From: Apis mellifera
Lineage: Eukaryota; Arthropoda; Insecta; Hymenoptera; Apidae
NCBI RefSeq assembly: GCF_003254395.2
Contig: NC_037648.1
Location: 7,064,135 to 7,128,134 of the forward strand
Direction: 5' to 3'
DNA length: 64,000 nt
Below the pieces are notes generated by a model. The model saw only the letters and a program-made list of their open reading frames with translations, did not search any database and was not told the DNA's origin. A program made the position numbers and the translations under genes. Position 1 is the first letter of the stretch, and each line of letters starts with the position of its first letter. Positions 1 through 11,270 of the stretch are shown here, one piece after another.

Positions 1-326
1 AAGTAATATTTAAATTTAAATAAAATAAAATTATTATATAGAATAGAAAATTTAATAAAATTCTATAAAAAAAAATTCTATTTCTATAAAAAAATTATTA
101 TAAAATTTATTATAAAAAGAAATATTACATAGTTTTTTTTACAAATAAAAATATAAAAAAACTTGCAATTAATTTATATTTATTTATTTTAATTTACTTT
201 TATTTATTTTTATTAACATATTATAAAAAATTTTAAATATTTTTGGTTTTGAATATTCTAATATATTTTAAAATATATATGATATATTTAATAAAATATT
301 AATTTTTATTTAATATATTAACTTAC

Positions 327-458
327 TTGTGTGCCTACTGGCATAAATACTGGTGTATCTATTTGATGATGAATAAGTGTTATTCTACCAGTTCTAGCTT
401 TTGTTGTTTGACATTCATAAAATATTTCAAAAAGTAATGGAGATTTTACTTGTAACAT
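327..458 (-). CDS. QTRT1: Queuine tRNA-ribosyltransferase catalytic subunit 1, first coding exon (partial gene)
   Basis: First 44 codons of the enzyme that swaps guanine for queuine at the wobble position (34) of GUN-anticodon tRNAs, acting as a heterodimer with QTRT2. The ATG is at 458-456. Residues 20-28 read KARTGRITL and residues 35-44 read TPVFMPVGTQ, the family hallmark just before the G-T-M-K-G-L stretch that would start the next exon. The exon ends in phase 0 at a GTAAGT donor (326-321). The remaining exons and the catalytic aspartates lie left of position 1, so this is an edge truncation, not a broken gene. The exon is followed on its 3' side by AT-rich intron. The gene is divergent from LAMTOR2, 2.7 kb away. 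Family assignment is confident; the symbol rests on this short stretch. Confidence 0.85.
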
Positions 459-3167
459 TTTGTCAATTAAATTTTTTTTAAAAATTTATATGATTAATAA
501 AAAATTTTATAAATCTTATATTATTATTATATATTATATCTTATTAAACTTATTAAACTCTTATTAATTGTTTACTGTAAATAAAAAAATATTTATATTA
601 TAGTTTATAAATCATATTTTTAAAGATATATATTTATATATTGTTTTGAATTGAATTAAATTATATTAGATTGAAATTGAGATATTTCATCTATTGTAAT
701 CATGAAAAACTTTTAACCAATTTATCTATTATATGTATTAATTGTTGTTTCGATATATCGATATAAATAAAAAATAAATGATAATGTTTATATTATCACG
801 AACGCATATGTATAGACGAAATTTTATATAATAATAGCAATCTTTTATTTTTAAAAATGAAAAAAAGTGATATTTTTCAAATTTCTACCATTCATTTCAA
901 TTTCTCGTTTTAATAATAAAATAAAATTCTTTGAAAAAAAAAAAGTATGTGAGTATAATGAAATAATTAAAATTTGGAAACGTTAAATTGCAGTTTTATC
1001 GTTTAAAATATTTGCCTAATAATTTGTATATTATAATCAGCTTAGAACTTATATTTAAATTCATTTTCTTGAATCTGAATGTGCTGTAAATATAAAAAAT
1101 ATAAATATAAAAAATTAAGTAATGATATTAATTTTGAGATATTAGAAATTGATTGAGAATTTAAAAGCTACATTATTTTTCAAATATACTTTCTTAAGAA
1201 TTAATGAATTATTAAATATTAAATATATGAAAAAAAATTTAAGAAATTTGAGTTGAAAGTATGATTAAATTTTCTTTAAAAATAGTGTACATGTATATGA
1301 ATATACAAATACTTGTTACATAATATAATTTGTTAACTGTTTTTTCAAATAAATATTTTTCAATAAAATATTATATTTATATTGATATAATAATAATTTA
1401 ACATTTTTTAAATGTTTTTAATAATAAAAAATATGTACAATAATTTTCATCAATATAGATATGATATAGAATATTTATATATATAAATTTTAGATACATA
1501 TTGTTATTGCATGCGATATTGCAAAATTTAAATCAATATTATATTTTCACTTTATTATTATAATAATTAATTTTTTAATATATTTTTTCAGTAAAATTAT
1601 TGAATATAAATATGACATAAAACCAATGATATAAAAATCTAAGTGATATGAAAACAAAATAATTTTCTAAAAAAATCAAATTTGAATTCAAAATCCTAAA
1701 ATAAAAAATTTTTTTGTATATTAATTTGTTTTTAGAATTATTTATTGCTAATGTAAATATAAGTCATTAATTAATATAAATTTCTCGAAAGCAAATGATA
1801 ATTAATAAATGCATTATTTTTTTTATAAAAATATTAAACCCATATAACAAATGAAAGTTGATGTTGATTAGTATCAATGTAATTTATGTAATATAAAAAA
1901 ATGAAATAATAGATTTTTTAATATCTATGTAATGAATAAAAACAAATGAGATTGAGATGTTTGAATTTCATGTCTCATAAATTAATAAGTATAAATCATA
2001 TACTCTAATTTTAAAAACAAAAATGTTAAATTAATATTAAAGTAATGTTAAACTTAGACATGATACTTTTTAATCCCATTGTAATTTTATACATTATATT
2101 ATTATAAATGAAAAAACAAAATTAATGTTTTTCAAAAAAATTATTTTAAATGATATAATCTTTTTAATAAAAAATGTACATATAATATATAAATATTATA
2201 ATTTTAATAAATACAAATATTATATATAAATATTCAAAGATAAAAAAAGTTTATGAATTTCTTTTGCACTTGAGGTTATAATGATGGAATATATTGAAAA
2301 TATTGAAAATATTTACATTGATGTATGAATATCAAATAAAGTAATTTTAAATCATTTTTTTTTAGAGAAAAGAAGAAAAAAGAAAACTTTGAAAATAAAT
2401 AACAAGTTAATAAAAGTGAAAAAAAAATAAAATTTCCATTATTGAACAAAAATAAATATAAATATAAATAAAACTAAATGCAATTCAATAAAAAATTATG
2501 AATCAAAATTATATTATTATATTAAAAAATAATATAATACTATATAAATATACTATATAAATAATTTAATACTATATAAATTAATACTAAAAACTCTTTA
2601 TTGCTGTTACATGTAATAATAATAAATTATTGTACTTATTGAACTATTGTATTTAACGATAAAAAATTAAAATGCTTAAAATAAGAAATAAAATTTGAAA
2701 ATTTTAGTTTCCAATAATTAATGTTATAGAAAATAAATATAAAAAATATTTGCACTAAATTTGCATATTATAATGTTAAAATATCATATATATATTATTT
2801 TTATATATTATATTATTTTATATATATATATTATATTATATTATAAGTATTATATATATTATTAAACTATAATCATATAATATTTTATTTTTGATTTACC
2901 ATGATAATATATATTGATACGAATATTATAAAATTGCAGGAAATGACGAATTAGTAATTTTTAGTAACTTGATTGATTATATCGAAATTTGAGTGTATGT
3001 AAATTCAGTCATATATTCAGCATTGTTGCCAAATTTACTTTTATCATAATTTGTATCGAAAGTAGGCTGTGCTTGTTATTGTATTATACAAAATTTACGG
3101 TGAAATAAAAAAAATTAATTTAAAAAAGTAACAGAAAAAGAGATTTGTATTTGTTATTTATAAAATT
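459..3167. other. AT-rich divergent intergenic region, QTRT1/LAMTOR2
   Basis: No coding exon seen on either strand. It holds poly-A/T and (TA)n-like tracts and the two upstream regions of QTRT1 and LAMTOR2. A TATCGATA octamer lies at 756-763, about 300 bp upstream of the QTRT1 ATG. Confidence 0.6.
756..763. promoter_or_regulatory. DRE-like octamer TATCGATA
   Basis: Exact match to the DREF-binding element known from Drosophila housekeeping promoters, about 300 bp upstream of the QTRT1 start. The same octamer also occurs just after the GGH stop (63856-63863), so an AT-rich chance match is likely enough to keep confidence low. Confidence 0.25.
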
Positions 3168-4770
3168 ATGTTAAAACCAAAAGCTTTAACACAAGTGCTT
3201 AGTCAAGCTAATACTGGTGGAGTAGAAAATACATTGTAAGTAAAATACATCAATATTTTTTTTATTGTTTTACATATATTTTCTAATTAATTATAAATAA
3301 ATTCAATATTTTTTATTTCTATTGCAACTAAAAAAATTATAAAATTTGATAATTAAATATAAAATAAAAATGTATTTCAGATTATTAAATAGAGATGGTG
3401 GTTTATTAGCTTATAGTGGTTATGGTGATAAGGATGCAAGAGTAACTGCTGCTATTACAAGTAACATTTGGTCAGCTTATGAAAAAAATGGACGAAATGC
3501 ATTTAAGGAAGATGAATTGCAATTTATATTGATGGATTGTGCGGTAATTATAAATATTTTATTGTTAATCAATTTTTGTTATTCATTTATATTGTTTAAT
3601 TAATTGTTTATCAATTTTTGTTATTCAAATACTAATTAATCAAATTATACACATATATATAATCAAAATTTTTTATATGAATTAATATTTTTTCTTAATT
3701 AATTTAGAAATAAAAATTTTTATAATATATTGAAAAATATAATAAAAATATAAATTAAGAATAAAATATATATAAGATAATTTAAATAATATAAGTAATT
3801 AATATAAATTAAAATACAAGAAATTTTATGTAATATCTTAGATGAAACTTGACAAGTATATTTAAAAAAAATCATAATTTTAGTCTTAAAAATGTATAAG
3901 ATCTACATGCATATTATTAGCCCTTACATATTTAATAAGATGAATAAATGATTACACAAATAAAATATATTGTTTGTAATGGAGACAAAAAATAAATCGA
4001 TCTATTTAGTGAAATTATAAGTAATATATACATTTTAAATGAAATATTACTAACTAAGTCTTTATTTATTGATATTAAGTTTGATTTATATTCAATTAAT
4101 GCTTAAAGATTATTTTAATTTTATTGATTTTGCTTTTTGAGCCTAGAATGTTGAATTATATTTAAATATTCATGATTTTTAAACATAAATTTTTAAAGTT
4201 AAAATTGTGATTCTTGAAATTTATTTGTCAAATTCTATCAATTTATAAAATAATATCTTCTACATATAAAATTTTATATGTAGAAAAATTAAATTTTGTC
4301 TAATATATGAAATATATTTTTTTAAATATTTTTTACTTAAGAATTATCAAAATGTTATTATTTTAATTTTTATAATTGATATTACTATAATGATTAATTA
4401 AAATTTATAATCAGTAGTTTTAATTTCATATTTATTACAAAGAAATTTTAAATACAATTCAATAATAATATTTAAATATTAAAATAATTTACTAAAATAT
4501 TTATGAATATAAATGATATTGCATGGAATTTACAGATTAGTAATATGGAATCATATAATGAAAAATGTTATCAAATATAATAATTTGTTATATTTTTTCA
4601 ATAAGACAATTTCCTTTTAGGAGGGCAAAGTTGTAATCACTGAAGTAGCAAATTTATTACTATGTTTGTATGCTAAAGAAAATGTGGGGTTTGGTTTATT
4701 AAGAGAAAAAGCACAAGCTCTGGCAAGATATCTTGATAAACCATTGAAAACAATAGCCAATATGCCTTAA
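3168..4770 (+). CDS. LAMTOR2: Ragulator complex protein LAMTOR2 (p14, roadblock domain)
   Basis: Scaffold subunit of the pentameric Ragulator complex, which anchors Rag GTPases on the late endosome/lysosome for mTORC1 and, with LAMTOR3, supports MAPK signalling. Three coding exons: 3168-3235, 3381-3543 and 4621-4770, with consistent phases (2, 0), giving 126 aa against about 125 in vertebrates. The N-terminus MLKPKALTQVLSQANTGGVE, the central LLAYSGYGDKDARVTAAI and ILMDC are near-identical to the animal family. The whole protein is one roadblock/LC7 fold. Exon 1 ends at GTAAG, exon 2 at the weaker donor GTAATT, and exon 3 follows a TTTTAG acceptor. A polyadenylation signal AATAAA lies at 4891-4896. 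Translation past 3543 would add a spurious hydrophobic tail that is intron sequence. Confidence 0.95.
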
Positions 4771-4890
4771 TCATTATATGTTTATAGATATATATCATTA
4801 TTTATAATATTTAATTTTATATTCTAATATTTATAATTTTTTGTAAAAATTAATTCTTAGTACTATCTTATAAATAATATTTTTTCAATT

Positions 4891-4896
4891 AATAAA
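4891..4896 (+). terminator. Putative LAMTOR2 polyadenylation signal
   Basis: AATAAA 121 bp after the LAMTOR2 stop, the first clear signal downstream. In DNA this AT-rich the hexamer is common, so position is the only support. Confidence 0.4.
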
Positions 4897-5145
4897 GACT
4901 TTATGTACTAGAATATATATATTATATATTAGAATTTATATATTAATTTTATAAAAATAATGTTTCACAATACATGCAAAATTTCAGTAATAGTAATAAT
5001 TTTTATTATTACTATAATATTAATTAATTATTATTATATATATTATTATTATATTAATTAATTTTAACTTTTATTATATTATTAATTATACTATTTGTTT
5101 ATTTATTTCTTTTAAATTAATAATTATTATAATATAATTATATTT

Positions 5146-5213
5146 TCATGAATTGAAAAAATCACATTCAGTTAATGTTTGCTCTATTCTTTGTTTTTGT
5201 CTCACATATTGAT
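5146..5213 (-). CDS. Candidate terminal coding exon of an unrecognised gene
   Basis: On the minus strand a good acceptor (branch-like TGCTAAT followed by CATTATTATCCAG) precedes 68 nt that read, in phase 1, an open stretch ending in TGA: after a split codon, QYVRQKQRIEQTLTECDFFN then S and stop. The composition (Q, R, K, E, C) is unlike translated AT noise. I found no upstream exon on the minus strand between here and the insomniac 3' end, so it may be the last exon of a long-intron gene, a pseudogene scrap, or chance. I do not recognise the sequence. Confidence 0.3.
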
Positions 5214-6531
5214 CTGGATAATAATGATTAGCAAATCACATATGGAATGATACTGCAATAAAAAATATTTAGAAACATTTTCATTACAAGCATTAAAATT
5301 AGGAAGAATCAAGTCTATATATTTATTATTATTATGATGTATCATTATGATTATATTAATGAAATATATAATAATGATAATTAATTATAAAAGAATGAAA
5401 AATAATTTATGCAACTGTATATCATAAATACTATAAATGAAAAAAAAATTGAATCATTATATGAAGCTTATCTTGAGATTAAAAAACTTATGTTTATGAA
5501 TTAATTATAAAAATAAAATATTTATATTTTAATTTTGTTGATTCTGCTTATTTCTCTTGAAATTCTTTGACTTAGTTTATCTGTCACATATTACTATCTA
5601 TAATGTATATAAAATTATATTAATATAATAAAATTACTATCTAAAAATAATTACTATCTATAATATCAAATCTATATCAATATATGAAATTAATACAAAC
5701 ATGTTTTGAATATATAAAAAAATTAATACATATTAATAATAGAAAATATATACATATATATATATATATATAGATATAGATATATAATAAATATACAAAT
5801 AAGTTATTAATGAAAAAGAATATACAATTACATAATTATATTTGCTTGAAAATAAAAAACATAAGATAAGATAATGACACAGATCTTATATCTTTTTATA
5901 TTTTATATAACAATTACAATATTAGTTATTGATATTTAATATTGCTTCATATTGTCACTGTTTTCTATAGAAATAACATCTTTTAACATTTATCCTTAGA
6001 AACAGAAGAAATATTACAGTACATATATATTGCAGTACAGTGAATTTGAAATGTAAAAATATAATAAATGTGAAATATAATAAAACTTGATATATTTTTG
6101 TTAATAGTGAATTATAGTGAAAAATTAGCAATGATTATCACTATCAAAAATTATCAATTTTTATCAAGTTTTATATTTACTAATATTATATTTATATATA
6201 CTAATAATAAAGTTTTATATTAAAAAATATCAAAATCCACTGGAAAAAATATCGATTTTTAAATATTGATAAGAAATATACGAACTATTTATCAATAATT
6301 TATTTGATCGATAGCGATATTTTTTGTTATGAAAAAGAAAGATATTTTATATCATTTTATTTATTAAAGATTTAGCTTAAATTAATTTTATATAGAGTGT
6401 TCAATCTTACTTTATTATTTCGAATATTTCTTGTTTTTGATAATATTAAAAAATATTTTAGAAACAAATTAAATAATTTCAAAACATTTTATCATATTCA
6501 TAATTTGACATGATTAGTTTTTCCATATGAA

Positions 6532-6833
6532 TGTATGGAAGACATGAAAATTATCAAAAATTATGTTTTTAAATCATCTATTTTTTAATAAATTTAATAT
6601 TTGATCCAACTGAATCAATTTCTATGAAAAAGTATTAACTTATTTATAATGAAAAATAATTAGTTTAAATATTTAATAATATTGTATGGAAGACATGAAA
6701 ATTATCAAAAATTATGTTTTTAAATCATCTATTTTTTAATAAATTTAATATTTGATCCAACTAAATCAATTTCTATGAAAAAGTATTAACTTATTTATAA
6801 TGAAAAATAATTAGTTTAAATATTTAATAATAT
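6532..6833. repeat. 151-bp tandem duplication (two copies)
   Basis: Copy 1 is 6532-6682 and copy 2 is 6683-about 6833, head to tail. I saw one substitution: ACTGAATC in the first copy, ACTAAATC in the second. The near identity, in DNA that otherwise diverges fast, implies a recent duplication or ongoing copy-number variation. Confidence 0.9.
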
Positions 6834-9800
6834 TTAATAATTATTTCTGATAATTTATTATGAACAAAATTATACAAAAATTCAAAAAAGATATTTATCT
6901 TATAGATATTTATCGGAGCTTATTTCCGAATAAAAATCAATCTATTATATTTTTTAAAATCTGAACCTAAAATTTAAAAGAATAAAAAGTTTTAAACCGA
7001 AAAAACATGCTAGAATTCCATCTAATTAATTCAAGTTCCAATTGGAATAATTGTTATAATATGATTAAAAAAATTTTGTAAATTTTTGATATAATCAATA
7101 AATCAGTAATCAATTATGTAATACTGAATGAAGTAATAATTTTAAAAGATATAAAAAAATTTTGAAGTATTTTAACTATTGGAATGTGTCATTTTGACAC
7201 ATTTCAAATATTATAAAAAAATTACAGAAACTGTTTACATTCTTTCTTATTACTTATGCTGATTTTTATTCAATTAAACAAGATTACAAGACAAACATAC
7301 ATCCGAATTTATTTTTTTCTAATTTCGAAAATTTTTATATGATATATACCTCTATGATATATACCATATATCTTAATACTTATTCATAAAAATAGATAAA
7401 TAAAAAATAGAATTATATAGAATATAGAATTAAATAGCATTAATATATTATTTATAATAAAAGATTGTTACTTAATTCTGGTGATTTTTAGATGTTATAA
7501 AAATCAATATTTTGAACAATTTCTTTTTTTGTTTTTTTCTTTACAATCATAGATTTATAAGAAAAATTTTATGTAATTTTTATGTATATAATTTATATAT
7601 AATTTATATATAAGAAATTCTTTTTATCAGATTTTTTTTGTAAATATCTCGTCAAACAGTTATTTAAACTCTTCTATATATCCATAATGTATCAATCAAT
7701 CATTAAAATTGATAGAGTTCCTTTTATTTGGAATAATTAAAAAAAATAATTAATATAGAAATTACAATAAATATTTTGAATCAATTAATGTAAATTACAT
7801 ATTTATGTTTCTGGCTTTCTTGAGCGAAAAAAATATTACTATTACAAAGTAAAACTAAAATAATATTAATATAATATTTCTAAACAAAAATGCATAGTTA
7901 ATAATTAATAATTTTATAATGTACAAAAATAAAATAATGGTTTTTTATTTAGATTATAAATATATTTTATTATATTATATTATATTTATATTTATTCTTT
8001 AAATAAAATAATAGTAAAATATATAAAATATATATTATTACTATTAATAATTATCAATAATTAATAATTCATGGTTCAACTTCAACTATTGAAAACTATC
8101 AATTGATATGTCTTCATTATATTATGTTTATGTTTATTATATTTTTGACAGATTTGATGCGTTAAACATATTTACATATTTCAATGTATAATAATGTAAA
8201 CATGCTGAAATCTTTTACAAATGCAAACAATGAAAGTCCTTCATTATATTTTTAATGAAAAAAAAGATATTAATATTTCTGAAAAGTTTTCTCTTTTAAT
8301 TTTATGATTGTTTAGTTAATTACTTTGTAAAACCATATGTTGTCCATATATTAATAATGAATATTAATAATATTAAAAATATTATAAAAAATAATATTAC
8401 TTACCAATATTATTTTTGAATCTTTAAATATTTAGATAATTTATAGTTATATAAACTATGTAGATATTTTTTAATTATTTAATAAAAGATTATTTCATAC
8501 ATTGTAATAAAATTTAAAATAAATTTAAAATTATAATTATATATTTTACGATCATTATTCATATACTGTTTGCGATTAATTTAAGAAAAAATTGAAAATT
8601 GAACATTTTAAGAAATATTATCTTCTCTTTTCTTTCTTGATTGAAAAAACTTGATTAAATTTTATAAAATTCGGGACTAAACAGTCGACAATAGTAATTC
8701 ATAGAAATATTTTCTGTTATATTATTCCGTTATAAGTTAAAAAATTTGTATTAATAAATTCTATGATTCAGTTTGAAATTTAAAATTAATTAAATTAATA
8801 ATCTAAACAATCCGGATATCAATATATATATATATACATATATAGTTACAGATTACATAATTTAGTTATAGATTAACATAATAAGTATATATATATTTAT
8901 TATTTTGCTTAAATTTGAGCATATAAATAAGGTACATAAAAGATATACACATAATTTTAAAATAATTTTTTATTTACTATTTATTATAAAATATTTATAA
9001 CATTTTTTGATCAATAAAACAACATATTTTATTATATATATATTAGATATATAAGATAATATATTCATGAAATATTTTTGAAGAATTAATTTTAGAAATC
9101 AAAACTTTTATGTATAACTCTGTATATATAGAGTAAAAAAAATAAAAAATAAAAAAAATAAAAATACTTTAGAATTTTATATTTTTATATAATATTATAA
9201 TTAAAGTAATAAATAAATGTATATATCCTTTATAAATGAAATTGCTTTTATTTTAGATGTACATTTTAGATTGTACATAATAAATTTTCATTTGTCATAT
9301 TTGCATTTGTATCTTTCCTTCTATAATCATTTCTTTATTTAATTAGAGATAATTATTTGTATTAAAAAATTTATTTTTGAATGCATATAAATATTTTTTT
9401 TTTCTAACAATAAACATCAAACAGTTACAATAGATTTAAAAATATGCCTATGAAAGTACAAACTCTTTTACATATAGAGTTATATATATCTACTTAATAT
9501 AATACTGAATACTAATATCAATTAAATTATTAATATAAGAATGAATATAACATAATACCATTTTTTAATATAACTTATACTATATTGCAGAAAATAATTT
9601 TGGTCCTAATTTTTACTATAATTATGTTTCTTGTTAAAAACTGTACAATCAAATATTTTTTTTATTAAAATTTAAGTAATATTATGAATATAAATTAATA
9701 TTATATGTAATTAATTAATAAGATCATAAAACTGTATTACAATATTTAAAAAAGAAAATAGTTTTTCATAAAACTATTTTGTATATGTGCGCGTGACATA

Positions 9801-10488
9801 TATAATATATTATATATCACATTTACAATATAATATATAATATATTATATATTATATATAATTCTAATAATAATTCTAACAATATAACAATTTAATGCTA
9901 TGTGTAATTTTTTCTCACGAATAATGTTTTTAAATATAAGTATATTGTCTACAATATTTTTTTAATAGGCCTTCAACAATTGACAACATAATTATAATGT
10001 TTTTATAAAATTTTTTATTTTTATAACAACGTAAAATTAATAGATGTTTGTTATAATTTTAAATATATACAAAAATGGAAGTTCATTTATACTAAATAAA
10101 TCATAAATAAATTCTAATAAAGGAAGAAAAGATAAGAAAAGTAAAATAATATGCTTTTGACATAATCTTACAATTTAATTTCCTAATATTTTATAAAATA
10201 AAATATTAAAAAATGAAAATTACATTTAGAAAATAAATGTTAAATTAAAAATTATTTAATTTGTTAAAAATGTTTTATATCATTAAAATTTTTATATTTA
10301 AATCTTTTTACTGTACATTATTATATATTAATAAATGATATAATAAATTGCTTTTGTTAAAAATTACATTCTTTTCTTTTTTATCCACATATTACATCAA
10401 AATTAATTTTAATGTTTGTAATTATAATTTGTATCAGATAATTGAAAGTCACATATTAGACATATAAATATTATTTTATGTTTTGTAG

Positions 10489-10501
10489 CGGCAGTGCAAA
10501 G
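10489..10501 (+). other. Possible 13-nt microexon
   Basis: CGGCAGTGCAAAG is bracketed by ATGTTTTGTAG on the left and GTAAGTAAT on the right, both near-consensus splice sites, in a GC-poor background where this G-rich island stands out. No partner exons were identified. It also resembles the Rab40 exon 1 end (see findings). Confidence 0.25.
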
Positions 10502-11270
10502 GTAAGTAATTTAGATAATATTATGATAAAGATATGATTAGAAAAGAATGATTTTTATAGACTTGTTACAAAAAGATAAATTATTTATTACTAGAGAGTA
10601 TTTATATTCATTGTAGAAATTTGTATGAAAAAGATTGCGTTCATGAATGCTATTGTCTTTTTAAATTATTTAGTGTGAAATTGAAACATTACTAAATAAT
10701 AATTTTTTATAGCATATTTTGTAATATTATATTTATATATATTATATAATATAATATTACAAATATATATTATAATATATTATATACTATATAATATATA
10801 TAAATATATATATATATAAATATTATAATTTTTATATTTAATACACTTTTTTTTTTATAAGAAAAGTGTTATAGTGGGATAGAAAGTTTTACTTTAATAT
10901 TAATTTTTTTCATTATAAAATGTATGATCCCTTATAATTTGTAATTAATTTATAATTATATTATTTTTATCACTATAATCTATATTCATTCTTGTCAAAC
11001 ATCAGTTGAAAATAAAAGAAAAGATTTTTTTATCAATGTGTGATACTTTCGATTTTAAAGCTTTATGTTTTATGTTGCTGCATAATAACTATATATCTAT
11101 AAATTATACTTTTGTATGTTTTTTTTTGTTATTATTATACATTAATGGAGTAATGAAGATATTACATAAACTTAAACTTTTATGTATAGAAATAAAAACA
11201 GTCTTCATCTTGTTGCTGCGCGGTTGATTTAAATAAATGAAGCAAAAAAAGAAAAGGACGGATATAGAAA

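Larger units (their letters stand above)
4771..11270. other. 6.5-kb AT-rich region between LAMTOR2 and insomniac
   Basis: No complete gene could be assembled. It contains one candidate terminal exon (5146-5213, minus), a near-perfect 151-bp tandem duplication (6532-6833), a possible 13-nt microexon flanked by strong splice sites (10489-10501, plus), and many poly-A/T and (TA)n tracts. The rest shows nothing but low-complexity AT sequence. Confidence 0.6.

Noticed and set aside
5146..5265. Read-through of an in-frame TGA (possible selenocysteine or broken gene) giving FANHYYPDQYVRQ...
   Set aside because: A good splice acceptor at 5214-5215 lies between the TGA and the open stretch, so a terminal exon is simpler than recoding.
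11006..11227. 73-codon open frame on the plus strand beside the insomniac 3' end
   Set aside because: Starts with TTG, composition typical of AT noise, no homology or supporting exons.
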